Part shown: in pieces, positions 1 through 6,239 of the stretch
Position numbering within the stretch: the first letter of the stretch is position 1
Layout of the letters: each line of letters starts with the position of its first letter
DNA from: Fidelibacterota bacterium
GTDB lineage: Bacteria; Fidelibacterota; Fidelibacteria; Fidelibacterales; Fidelibacteraceae
Assembly (NCBI GenBank): GCA_030596185.1
Contig: JAUVKP010000047.1
Span: 1-7,510 of the forward strand
Direction: 5' to 3'
DNA: 7,510 nt
Program-made: the position numbers and the translations under genes
The notes under the pieces: model-generated
Database searches by the model: none
Told to the model about the DNA's origin: nothing
The model's input: the letters and a program-made list of their open reading frames with translations, nothing else

Positions 1-156
1 GCCGGACGCAAGGTTGCAGATCTGATGAGTGAACAACTTCAAGCCGGATACTACACCGTCAACTTCGATGCTAGCGTTCTCCCCAGTGGCGTATATTTAT
101 ATCGCTTAACTGCCGGTGAGTTCTCTTCAGTAAAGAAGATGACATTGCTTAAGTAA
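1..156 (+). CDS. T9SS type A sorting-domain protein, C-terminal fragment
   Basis: Frame 1 is open from the window edge to TAA at 154-156 and gives 51 residues, the last part of a larger protein whose body lies outside the window. The closing motif LPSGVYLYRL, followed by a turn and a Lys-rich end (KKMTLLK), matches the Por secretion system (type IX) C-terminal sorting domain, type A, usually about 70-90 residues long. In this family the beta-sandwich tail directs proteins already exported by Sec across the outer membrane and is then removed or attached to the surface. The cargo function cannot be judged from this piece. A strong hairpin terminator follows 15 bases later, so this gene ends its own transcription unit. 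Confidence 0.85.
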   Translation, partial: AGRKVADLMSEQLQAGYYTVNFDASVLPSGVYLYRLTAGEFSSVKKMTLLK

Positions 157-171
157 GCTGCTTAAGGATAT

Positions 172-204
172 AAAAAAAGGGCTGAGTAAAATCAGCCCTT
201 TTTT
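172..204 (+). terminator. Rho-independent terminator of the T9SS-sorted gene
   Basis: The stem GGGCTGA (179-185) pairs with TCAGCCC (192-198) around a 6-nt loop. It is extended by an A-run (172-178) against a T-run (199-204). The flanking A and T tracts would let it work on both strands, although no convergent gene is visible. Confidence 0.85.
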
Positions 205-216
205 GTTAAAAATCTA

Positions 217-350
217 ATTGACTCAATGAAAAAAATGAGCATTGCCCCAATGAACCAATACCATGATTGAGGCAATGACAAAAATTCACATTGACTCAAT
301 GAACTATCAGTTCCATTGAGTCAATCAAAATTGAAAATTATTGTTTCCAT
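217..350. repeat. Phased array of ATTG-N3-CAAT dyads, 24-25 bp period
   Basis: Five exact copies of the 11-bp dyad ATTG-N3-CAAT start at 217, 241, 266, 290 and 315. A sixth, degenerate copy (ATTGTTTCCAT) starts at 340. Start-to-start spacing is 24, 25, 24, 25 and 25 bp. The central triplets are ACT, CCC, AGG, ACT, AGT and TTT. Several copies continue with GAA or GAC, so the unit is a diverged tandem repeat of about 24.5 bp. Neighbouring units can also pair: 290-303 with 311-325, and 241-251 with 266-276 apart from one mismatch. The array fills the intergenic stretch and stops about 10 bp before the likely promoter of the polyferredoxin gene. It could be a set of regulator-binding sites or a minisatellite; the sequence alone does not decide. 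Confidence 0.75.
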
Positions 351-360
351 CAAGCTTCTC

Positions 361-391
361 TATACTTATATTTGACTGTTAAAATAAGGGA
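361..391 (+). promoter_or_regulatory. Possible promoter and RBS of the polyferredoxin gene
   Basis: TATACT (361-366) is a near-consensus -10 hexamer but has no good -35 at 16-18 bp. Directly after it, TATATTTG (367-374) matches the Bacteroidetes-type -7 box TAnnTTTG. The ribosome site AAGGGA (386-391) lies 6 nt before the ATG at 398. Which box is used is open. Confidence 0.35.
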
Positions 392-397
392 CTAAAC

Positions 398-2338
398 ATG
401 AAGAAAAAATGGTTTCACAATAAGACAAGAATGATTATTCAATTACTTATTCTAGCACTTATTGTTGGCACACTTATAGTGGGTGCCGTTAAAGCAAATT
501 ATACTCCGGACATGGAAAAATACTGCCCCTTTGGCGGACTCATGTCTTTTGGATCAAAATTGAACATCGGTACGATGTCTTGTGCGATCAGTGAAACACA
601 GGTCTTTATCGGGCTTGGATTAGCGCTGATGATCGTACTGGTTGGTAAACTGTTCTGTAGCTGGATCTGTCCGGTTGGAACAGTTAGCGAATGGTTCAAT
701 AAGATCGGCGAACGCTTAGGTGTTTCATTTACTTTAAAGGGAGTACTTGACCGTATTCTCCGTTTTGGGAAGTATGTATTACTGTTCTTTGCGGCATACA
801 TTACCATGGGCAGTTCCGAACTGTGGTGTAAAAAATTCTGTCCCTATTTCGGCCCGGTCAGCGGTTTTAATTTCGATACAGTTCTGCTGCTCTCATTGTT
901 AGCCATGGGTGCTGTTATAATCGGCTCGATCTTTATCAAAAAATTCTGGTGTAAATATTTTTGTTTTCTTGGAGCATTAAGTAATGTTTTTGCAAATATA
1001 TTGATCACCGGTCCGATCATACTTGTTTATGTGATCCTTCTGCTTGTAGGCGTTAAGGTACCGATCTTCTGGCTATTGCTGGTATTGGTCGCTGCGACTG
1101 CATTGACTGAATCACTACGATTCAAATTTTTCTCGATTTCACCATTCAAGATCCGCAGAAGCGAATCATCCTGTACAAGTTGCAGTGTATGTGATATTAA
1201 TTGCCCTGAAGGTATTGACGTAAGCAAAGAAGATCCGATCACTCATCCCGATTGCACACTCTGCCTGGATTGTGTAAAAGCTTGTCCTGTAAATGACACG
1301 CTTAAGGTAAAGGGCGGCCGTTGGATGCCTCTTGTGGTTTTGGTGATCGTGGTTGCTTTGGCGCTGATCCTGGCAAAACAATTTCCTATGGCAACCTTAT
1401 CTGAACGTTGGGGTACCTACGAACAAGCCGATTCCTTAAATACTGTTGAAAAAGTCATTTTTGAAGATCTTAGTACTGTACAATGTTATGGTTCAGCTAA
1501 ATCTATGAAGAACAAAATGGTTAGATTTAAAGGTATTGTTGGCTTGGATGTTTGGGCATCAAAACATAAAGCAGCTGTTTTCTATGATTCCTCAACAATG
1601 ACGGAAACAGATGTAAAACGTGCTGTTTTCGCACCTTCAAAATATAATATTCAAAAGGGTGTTGCTCTAGCGGATGCTCCTGAAAAATTGGTCGCTTACC
1701 GTGTAGGGGTTTGGGAATTATGGGATGGTAACGATAATGCAGATGTTTATCGTTTGCTTATGAAGAACAAAGGCGTATATGGTTTCTCTACCGAATTTGG
1801 TGAACCGGTATATGTAATTATTTACATGGATCCTGAAAAAATTAAGGCAGCAGAGATTAAAGAAATGATCGAAGTTGATGAGTACGAATATGTACAAAAG
1901 GGCGAAACACTAACGAAAAAACTTCATTTCGAATTGGAAAATGAAGGTGAATACGTCGATACTCTTTCTTATCTGGATTATAGAAAATTGTTTTTCTCAG
2001 CATATGACAGAACGTTCAATAATTACCGGACGAAGAATAAAGAAGACATAAGTGTATTTGAAGTTGATTTTCTGAATGCCGAGAATTCTACGGTTATTCG
2101 CAAAATGAGCTATTTGACCTCTCATATGTCCTTTGAACCGGGTACCCTTCGCCTGCGAACGGAATTTACCGATCATCCTGTCCTGCAGGTCTATTTCATG
2201 CCTGACAGTACGAACGCGGATAATATTATGATGCATCTTGAAAAAGAAATGTTAACCATAATGACACGTGACGGGGTCAAAGAAGATAAAAATATCTTTA
2301 AATTTGAAAAATCATTTACGGTTAAACCGCTGAAGTAA
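398..2338 (+). CDS. Membrane polyferredoxin (NapH/NosR/CcoG-like) with HMA-like C-terminal region
   Basis: This 646-aa protein starts at an ATG with a well-placed AAGGGA. About seven membrane segments can be seen (roughly residues 12-33, 68-88, 121-138, 161-181, 199-219, 221-236 and 309-328). Between the early ones are Cys motifs typical of the NapH/NosR/CcoG membrane ferredoxin family: CPFGG (43-47), CSWICP (87-92), CKKFCP (144-149) and CKYFC (185-189). Two classic 4Fe-4S motifs CxxCxxCxxxCP follow, at C259/262/265/269 and C286/289/292/296. Such proteins pass electrons across or along the inner membrane, and CcoG relatives act in copper reduction and cytochrome oxidase assembly. After the last helix come about 315 soluble residues. 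Residues 355-412 resemble a heavy-metal-associated ββαβ module with C363-x-x-S366 in place of CxxC; 435-492 and 555-622 look like two more, without cysteines. I infer a redox role linked to metal handling, but the substrate is unknown. The gene stands alone between terminators. Confidence 0.8.
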   Translation: MKKKWFHNKTRMIIQLLILALIVGTLIVGAVKANYTPDMEKYCPFGGLMSFGSKLNIGTMSCAISETQVFIGLGLALMIVLVGKLFCSWICPVGTVSEWFNKIGERLGVSFTLKGVLDRILRFGKYVLLFFAAYITMGSSELWCKKFCPYFGPVSGFNFDTVLLLSLLAMGAVIIGSIFIKKFWCKYFCFLGALSNVFANILITGPIILVYVILLLVGVKVPIFWLLLVLVAATALTESLRFKFFSISPFKIRRSESSCTSCSVCDINCPEGIDVSKEDPITHPDCTLCLDCVKACPVNDTLKVKGGRWMPLVVLVIVVALALILAKQFPMATLSERWGTYEQADSLNTVEKVIFEDLSTVQCYGSAKSMKNKMVRFKGIVGLDVWASKHKAAVFYDSSTMTETDVKRAVFAPSKYNIQKGVALADAPEKLVAYRVGVWELWDGNDNADVYRLLMKNKGVYGFSTEFGEPVYVIIYMDPEKIKAAEIKEMIEVDEYEYVQKGETLTKKLHFELENEGEYVDTLSYLDYRKLFFSAYDRTFNNYRTKNKEDISVFEVDFLNAENSTVIRKMSYLTSHMSFEPGTLRLRTEFTDHPVLQVYFMPDSTNADNIMMHLEKEMLTIMTRDGVKEDKNIFKFEKSFTVKPLK

Positions 2339-2360
2339 TTCCTTTACTGATATTAAATGT

Positions 2361-2392
2361 AGAGACGCGATTTATCGCGTCTCTTTCTTTTT
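2361..2392 (+). terminator. Rho-independent terminator after the polyferredoxin gene
   Basis: The perfect 10-bp stem AGAGACGCGA (2361-2370) / TCGCGTCTCT (2375-2384) has a TTTA loop and a T-rich tail (TTCTTTTTAT). It lies 22 bases after the stop. The GTAGAGACGCGAT core also resembles a dispersed palindrome I know from other bacterial genomes, so it may be a repeat that serves as a terminator. Confidence 0.85.
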
Positions 2393-2435
2393 ATACCTCA
2401 AAAAAAATATGTGTGGGAATGATGAAAAATGAAAC

Positions 2436-2568
2436 ATGTCATCCCGGAAAAATTTTGCAGAAATTTTATCCGGGATCTCATTTATTGATCACTCGCTCAT
2501 TTTAAACAGGAATCCAACAGTTTAGATCCCGGATAAGATTACCACCGGCAATCTTTCCGGGATGACAT
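2436..2568. repeat. 133-bp nested inverted-repeat element (ATGTCATCCCGGAAA termini)
   Basis: The outer 15-bp arms ATGTCATCCCGGAAA (2436-2450) and their exact reverse complement (2554-2568) bound the element. A second exact pair lies inside: ATCCGGGATCT (2468-2478) against AGATCCCGGAT (2524-2534). Each half also folds alone. The left half pairs ATCCCGGA (2441-2448) with TCCGGGAT (2469-2476), helped by AAAATTT/AAATTTT. The right half pairs ATCCCGGA-AAGATT with AATCT-TTCCGGGAT. The result is two tandem hairpins that can also join into one long stem, like a REP/BIME-type or MITE-like dispersed repeat. There is no coding capacity. The short GTCATCCCGG motif is common in intergenic repeats of many bacteria. 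Confidence 0.8.
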
Positions 2569-2583
2569 ACTTTATTTTTAACC

Positions 2584-2618
2584 GTTCATCGTTCATCGTT
2601 CATCATTCATCGTTCATC
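2584..2618. repeat. Heptanucleotide tandem repeat (GTTCATC)x5
   Basis: Five consecutive 7-mers run from 2584: GTTCATC, three exact in a row, then ATTCATC, then GTTCATC again, followed by GTTTTTTC. It lies 15 bp to the right of the nested inverted repeat. Two weak copies in the opposite sense (GATGAAA AATGAAA, 2421-2434) stand directly to the left of that element. Confidence 0.85.
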
Positions 2619-2675
2619 GTTTTTTCTTGCCTTAAGTTCCTGATAAACACTATATTGCTAATGAACTAAAAACAT

Positions 2676-2703
2676 TTGCTTTCGATAATATATTTGCTAT
2701 ATT
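2676..2703 (+). promoter_or_regulatory. Likely promoter of the ffh-rplS operon
   Basis: TTGCTT (2676-2681) and TATATT (2698-2703) are separated by 16 bp, a fair sigma70-type pair 23 bp before the ffh start. The same stretch carries TATATTTG (2689-2696), matching the TAnnTTTG box seen before the polyferredoxin gene. The sequence supports a promoter here without fixing the exact start point. Confidence 0.5.
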
Positions 2704-2716
2704 TCTGAGCTATTTT

Positions 2717-2720
2717 GGAG
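2717..2720 (+). promoter_or_regulatory. RBS that fixes the ffh start
   Basis: GGAG sits 6 nt before ATG 2727. An in-frame TTG at 2715 overlaps this site and so cannot use it. The ATG also gives the usual Ffh beginning (MLEQLRDNLQ). Confidence 0.8.
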
Positions 2721-2726
2721 ATTGGA

Positions 2727-4058
2727 ATGCTTGAACAGTTACGGGACAATTTACAATCGATCTTTAAAAACTTACGGGGCCTGGGCAAGATCACGGAACA
2801 GAACGTGTCTGAGGCATTACGCGAGGTTCGCAGAACCCTGCTTGAAGCTGATGTCAACTACACCGTGGCCAAGTCATTTATTGCCCGGGTGAAAGAAAAA
2901 GCCCTGGGTGAAAAAGTCCTCACAAGCATTACTCCCGGCCAGTTGGTGGTCAAGATCATCCATGATGAAATGATCAATCTTCTGGGCGAAGCGCACGTTC
3001 CTTTACAACTTGATGGTCTTCCTCCCGCCATGATCATGGTGGTAGGCTTGCAAGGGTCCGGTAAAACAACCTTTGTGGCTAAACTGGCGAAGCAATTGAA
3101 AGAATCCGGCAAGCGGCCCATGCTTGTGGCTGCGGACATTTACCGTCCTGCCGCTATCGATCAATTGGTGGTTCTCGGTCAGCGTATCGGGGTGCCGGTT
3201 TACAGGGAAGACAGTAAAAATGCCGTGAAGATTTGCAAGCATGCGCTTGCTGAAGCACGACAGAGTGATGTGAATGTATTGATCTTTGATACTGCGGGTC
3301 GATTACATATTGATGACACCATGATGGACGAGGTGGGTAATATTCATAAAGAATTGAAGCCCAAGGAAATCCTATTCGTGGCTGATGGTATGATCGGACA
3401 GGATGCCGTGAATGCGGCAAAGGCTTTTAACGAACGCTTGGACATCTCAGGTATTGTTCTGACCAAATTGGACGGAGATACACGGGGTGGGGCAGCATTG
3501 TCCATACGAAGTGTGACAGGAAAGCCGATCAAGTATATATCTCTTGGCGAAACTTTAGATGATTTGGAGCTTTTTTATCCGGATCGTTTTGCCAATCGCA
3601 TTCTCGGTAAGGGCGATGTTGTCTCCCTGGTTGAAAAGGCTCAAGAAGCCTTTGATGAAAAAGAAGCCGAAAAACTGGAAAAGAAGATCAAGAAGAATGC
3701 CTTCGATCTTCAGGATTTTCAGAACCAACTGAAGAGCCTGAAGAAGATGGGATCACTTTCTTCCTTGGTTGACATGATTCCCGGAGCACAGAAATTTAAG
3801 AATGCTCAGGTGGATGAAAGTCAGTTTGCTCGGACACAGGCTATCCTGAATTCGATGACCAATAAAGAAAAGGAAAAGCCCAATATCATCAATGCAAGCA
3901 GGCGGAAACGCATTGCTGTTGGCTCCGGCACCCAGGTGATGGATGTCAATCGACTCTTGAATCAGTTTGATCAGATGAGGAAGATGATGAAACGAGTAAA
4001 TAAAATGAAACTTCCAAAACAGGCAATGGGAAACATGAACAACTTGCCTTGGAACTAA
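2727..4058 (+). CDS. ffh: Signal recognition particle GTPase Ffh (SRP54)
   Basis: The 443-aa protein is within the usual Ffh length of about 430-455. Ffh binds 4.5S RNA and the signal sequences of nascent membrane proteins, then docks with FtsY to deliver ribosomes to the SecYEG translocon. The N domain helices span about 1-90. The G domain shows GLQGSGKTT (107-115, P-loop), DIYRPAA (137-143), DTAGR (188-192), TKLDGDTRGG (246-255) and the closing GETLDDLE (274-281). The methionine-rich M domain runs from about 300 and contains the RNA-binding signature SRRKRIAVGSGT (391-402) and a Met-rich tail. All motifs are intact. It is the first gene of the operon, 12 nt before rpsP. SRP RNA is not in this window. 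Confidence 0.98.
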   Translation: MLEQLRDNLQSIFKNLRGLGKITEQNVSEALREVRRTLLEADVNYTVAKSFIARVKEKALGEKVLTSITPGQLVVKIIHDEMINLLGEAHVPLQLDGLPPAMIMVVGLQGSGKTTFVAKLAKQLKESGKRPMLVAADIYRPAAIDQLVVLGQRIGVPVYREDSKNAVKICKHALAEARQSDVNVLIFDTAGRLHIDDTMMDEVGNIHKELKPKEILFVADGMIGQDAVNAAKAFNERLDISGIVLTKLDGDTRGGAALSIRSVTGKPIKYISLGETLDDLELFYPDRFANRILGKGDVVSLVEKAQEAFDEKEAEKLEKKIKKNAFDLQDFQNQLKSLKKMGSLSSLVDMIPGAQKFKNAQVDESQFARTQAILNSMTNKEKEKPNIINASRRKRIAVGSGTQVMDVNRLLNQFDQMRKMMKRVNKMKLPKQAMGNMNNLPWN

Positions 4059-4070
4059 AGGAGAATTACA

Positions 4071-4706
4071 GTGTCAGTACGGATTCGGTTAACAAGAATG
4101 GGAAGAAGGAATCGTCCTTTCTACCGTGTAGTAATCGCAGATTCACGCAGCCGTCGCGACGGTCGCTTTATTGAACAAATTGGAACATACGATCCAATTA
4201 AGCAAGATAAGAATTTCGCAGTCAAAGAAGATCGCATCTTTCATTGGTTGAGAGTTGGCGCACAACCTTCAGATACAGTAAAACGCTTACTGTCTAAAGA
4301 AGGGATCATGCTAAAATGGCATCTCGAAACAAGCAATCTTACAGAAGATAAAAAGAAACAAGAATTCCAGAAATGGGAAATGGCTAAAGAAAACAAAGAA
4401 AACGCCAAAGCCGACAAAAAAGCAGCTAAAAAAGTCGAAGAAGTTGAAAAGGTTGAAGAAGTTGAAGCGGTTGAAGCTATAGAAGAAGCACCTGTAGAGG
4501 AAAAACCGGTTGAAACTCCAGCTGAAGAAGAAAAAGTTGAAGCAGTTGAAAAGGTTGAAGCTGTAAAAGAGGCTCCTGCAGAGGAAAAAGCTTCCGCCTC
4601 CGCTACCACCGCCGGTGAACCTATGGCGGTCAAGGAAGCTACGGAGGACGTGCCGGAAGAAGTTGAAACACCGGAAACAAAAGAAGATACACCCAAAGCT
4701 GAGTAA
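4071..4706 (+). CDS. rpsP: Ribosomal protein S16 (bS16) with long acidic C-terminal tail
   Basis: It starts with GTG at 4071, with AAAGGAG at 4057-4063 overlapping the end of ffh. Residues 1-84 are a complete S16 core ([21 protein letters not shown], then IGTYDP, then the [12 protein letters not shown] region), a 30S protein bound early to the 5' domain of 16S rRNA. S16 is usually 80-90 aa; this one has 211. The additional 120 or so residues begin with a charged helix-like stretch (91-120, Lys/Glu/Asn/Ala). A low-complexity region built from VEKVE/VEAVE/EAPxEEK units follows (121-173), then a Glu/Thr/Pro-rich end. Tails on S16 occur in other FCB bacteria, so it is likely real and not a frameshift: the frame stays open and ends cleanly. 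Tail function is unknown. Confidence 0.97.
   Translation: MSVRIRLTRMGRRNRPFYRVVIADSRSRRDGRFIEQIGTYDPIKQDKNFAVKEDRIFHWLRVGAQPSDTVKRLLSKEGIMLKWHLETSNLTEDKKKQEFQKWEMAKENKENAKADKKAAKKVEEVEKVEEVEAVEAIEEAPVEEKPVETPAEEEKVEAVEKVEAVKEAPAEEKASASATTAGEPMAVKEATEDVPEEVETPETKEDTPKAE
4433..4592. repeat. In-gene imperfect repeats encoding VE(K/A/E)VE units
   Basis: The DNA contains many diverged copies of GAAGTTGAA/AAGGTTGAA/GCGGTTGAA in frame, plus two copies coding EAPxEEK. This suggests growth of the S16 tail by replication slippage. The array may vary in length between strains. Confidence 0.6.
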
Positions 4707-4763
4707 TCGGTTACGGGGATTAATAATCAACAAGAACCACTAAAGAACTAGAAATTCAAATTG

Positions 4764-4770
4764 AAAGGGA
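4764..4770 (+). promoter_or_regulatory. RBS that fixes the khpA start
   Basis: AAAGGGA is 5 nt before ATG 4776. An in-frame TTG at 4761 lies upstream of the site itself and has no RBS of its own, so the ATG is preferred. Confidence 0.75.
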
Positions 4771-4775
4771 ATACC

Positions 4776-5012
4776 ATGCAAGAATTTGTAGAATCGATTG
4801 TGAAACGTTTGGTTGATAATCCGGATGAGGTTAAAGTTACTAAGATCGAGAGCGAAAATAATACGATCTATGAATTGACTGTCGCTCCTGAAGATCTCGG
4901 TAAAGTCATTGGCAAACACGGTCGGACCGCGCAAGCTTTGCGAACACTGTTGACAGCAGTTTCAGCAAAGGCAGGACAAACGCGTTCGACACTTGATATT
5001 ATCGATAGATAG
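4776..5012 (+). CDS. khpA: KH-domain RNA-binding protein KhpA (YlqC family)
   Basis: The 78-aa single KH domain protein is of usual size for the family. The GxxG loop GKHG (46-49) sits in VIGKHGRTAQALRTLL (44-59), which contacts single-stranded RNA. The strand VKVTKIESENNTIYELTV lies before it and a C-terminal TLDI strand after it. KhpA partners with KhpB/Jag in Gram-positive bacteria and binds many RNAs; its role here is inferred from family and position. It sits between rpsP and rimM, as in the Bacillus ylqC locus, but without ylqD. The 69-nt gap before it is the largest within the operon and shows no terminator. Confidence 0.93.
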   Translation: MQEFVESIVKRLVDNPDEVKVTKIESENNTIYELTVAPEDLGKVIGKHGRTAQALRTLLTAVSAKAGQTRSTLDIIDR

Positions 5013-5023
5013 TTCAGAGTAAC

Positions 5024-5533
5024 ATGCCTTTTACGATCATTGCTTACATTGGAAAGTCCTATGGTCTGGGGGGTAAGTTTTATCTTTCTGAACCGAAGAT
5101 AGACGCTCAGGCGTTACGCTCATTGAAATATGTATATGTTGGCAACGGTGTTGAACCGGATGAGGTTCTTAAGATCAGCTCGGTGGAAGAGCGGGGTGCA
5201 CGATTGTGTATCGGGCTCGAATCGATCGATTCTAAAGAACAAGCAATCCGATTGACACATAGCGCTGTATTCATTACGGAGAAACAGGCGAAGCTTTTAC
5301 CGGAGCTCAAAAAAGATATATCTTATATCGGTTTCCGCGTCCTTGAGGATGGGGAAGAACTGGGAACGGTAACGGACTGGCTGTCTCAGCCGGCACAAGA
5401 CATCATAACATTTACGACAATGAACGGATCAACTGTAATGGTTCCCTTTGTCGACGAATTTATCGAATCCGTTGACGAGAAGAAGGGGATCCTTCATGTC
5501 CATTTATTGGAAGGAATGCTCGATGATAATTGA
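5024..5533 (+). CDS. rimM: 16S rRNA processing protein RimM
   Basis: This 169-aa protein matches RimM in length and layout. The N-terminal beta-barrel has the family's G-x-x-x-G-L-x-G pattern (GKSYGLGG, 10-17). The C-terminal PRC-barrel covers about 97-167, with YIGFRVLEDGEELGTV (101-116), the VPFVDEFIESVD stretch (140-151) and the closing LLEGML. RimM is a late 30S assembly factor that helps form the head of the small subunit and binds S19. It begins 11 nt after khpA with only a weak purine stretch before the ATG (CAGAG), so translational coupling to khpA is likely. Its last 11 nt overlap trmD. Confidence 0.95.
   Translation: MPFTIIAYIGKSYGLGGKFYLSEPKIDAQALRSLKYVYVGNGVEPDEVLKISSVEERGARLCIGLESIDSKEQAIRLTHSAVFITEKQAKLLPELKKDISYIGFRVLEDGEELGTVTDWLSQPAQDIITFTTMNGSTVMVPFVDEFIESVDEKKGILHVHLLEGMLDDN
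5509..5515 (+). promoter_or_regulatory. RBS that fixes the trmD start
   Basis: GGAAGGA inside the end of rimM lies 7 nt before ATG 5523. An in-frame upstream ATG at 5448 would add 25 residues unlike any TrmD N-terminus and has no such site. Confidence 0.8.
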
Positions 5534-6239
5534 TGTGCTGACTTGTTTCCCCGAGATGATCAACCCGGTCATTTCCGAGAGCATGGTCAAACGAGCTCAG
5601 GAAAAAGGCCTGGTTACTATACGGGTACATGACCTGCGGGAATTTTCCGCAGACAAACACCGCAAAACCGATGATTATCCTTTCGGTGGCGGTGATGGTA
5701 TGGTCATGACCCCGCAGCCGCTTTATGATGGCATTCGCACCCTCTTGCAACAAGCACCTGACGGTGTCCGAAGCCGTGTTCTCTTTCCCACACCGGATGG
5801 CGTGGTATTTAAGCAGGAACAGGCCGAAGAGCTCTCACATGAAGAGCATTTGATCTTTGTATGCGGACACTACAAGGGGATCGATCAGCGCATTAGAGAG
5901 CTGCTGATCACCGACGAAATATCCATCGGGGATTATGTACTTACAGGAGGAGAGATCTCATCCATAGTTATTATGGATGCCATCATCCGCCTTATTCCCG
6001 GTGTACTTAGCGAGATAAATTCTGCGTTAAGTGATTCGTTCTCGGATCCCTTGCTCGATTGTCCCTGGTACACCCGCCCTGAGGTATTCGAAGGCGAGAA
6101 AGTACCGGATGTGCTATTGAGTGGGCATCATGCCAACATTGACGCATGGAGAAAAGAAGAACGAATTAATAAAACAAAAGAACGCAGACCCGATATGTGG
6201 AAAGCATATCAGGATAAAGGAGATGACAAGAATGGATAA
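5523..6239 (+). CDS. trmD: tRNA (guanine37-N1)-methyltransferase TrmD
   Basis: The 238-aa SPOUT-family enzyme methylates N1 of G37 next to the anticodon using S-adenosylmethionine, which prevents +1 frameshifts. It starts [12 protein letters not shown] like other TrmD proteins. Visible landmarks are [13 protein letters not shown] (50-62), the knot segments [12 protein letters not shown] (112-123) and [13 protein letters not shown] (132-144), R156 before IPGVL (158-162), and the catalytic Asp in SDSF (D171, equal to D169 of E. coli). The C-terminal part has [15 protein letters not shown] (177-191) and LLSGHHANI (198-206). GHYKGIDQR rather than the enterobacterial GRYEGIDER is the form common in Bacteroidetes and relatives. 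All key residues are intact. It overlaps rimM by 11 nt and rplS by 8 nt. Confidence 0.98.
   Translation: MIIDVLTCFPEMINPVISESMVKRAQEKGLVTIRVHDLREFSADKHRKTDDYPFGGGDGMVMTPQPLYDGIRTLLQQAPDGVRSRVLFPTPDGVVFKQEQAEELSHEEHLIFVCGHYKGIDQRIRELLITDEISIGDYVLTGGEISSIVIMDAIIRLIPGVLSEINSALSDSFSDPLLDCPWYTRPEVFEGEKVPDVLLSGHHANIDAWRKEERINKTKERRPDMWKAYQDKGDDKNG
6216..6222 (+). promoter_or_regulatory. RBS that fixes the rplS start
   Basis: AAAGGAG is 9 nt before ATG 6232. The in-frame ATG at 6223 abuts the site with no spacer, and the one at 6121 lies well inside trmD and adds unrelated residues. Confidence 0.75.

Noticed and set aside
217..350. Regular repeats at 157-397 as a CRISPR array
   Set aside because: The conserved part is only 11 bp with a variable centre, the period of about 24.5 bp is too short for repeat plus spacer, and no cas genes are present.
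4241..4733. Two long minus-strand reading frames opposite the S16 tail
   Set aside because: They are low-complexity Ser/Thr- and Phe-rich mirror images of the Glu/Val/Lys codons of the S16 tail, without ribosome sites.
4707..4775. Gap between rpsP and khpA as a separate promoter or terminator
   Set aside because: No hairpin with a T-run and no good -35/-10 pair could be found in the 69 bp.
5448..5522. Upstream in-frame start for trmD
   Set aside because: The additional residues are rimM sequence read in another frame; ATG 5523 has GGAAGGA at 7 nt and gives the family N-terminus.
6121..6231. Upstream in-frame starts for rplS (6121, 6223)
   Set aside because: The first lies deep in trmD and the second has no spacer from the ribosome site; ATG 6232 gives the normal 115-aa L19.
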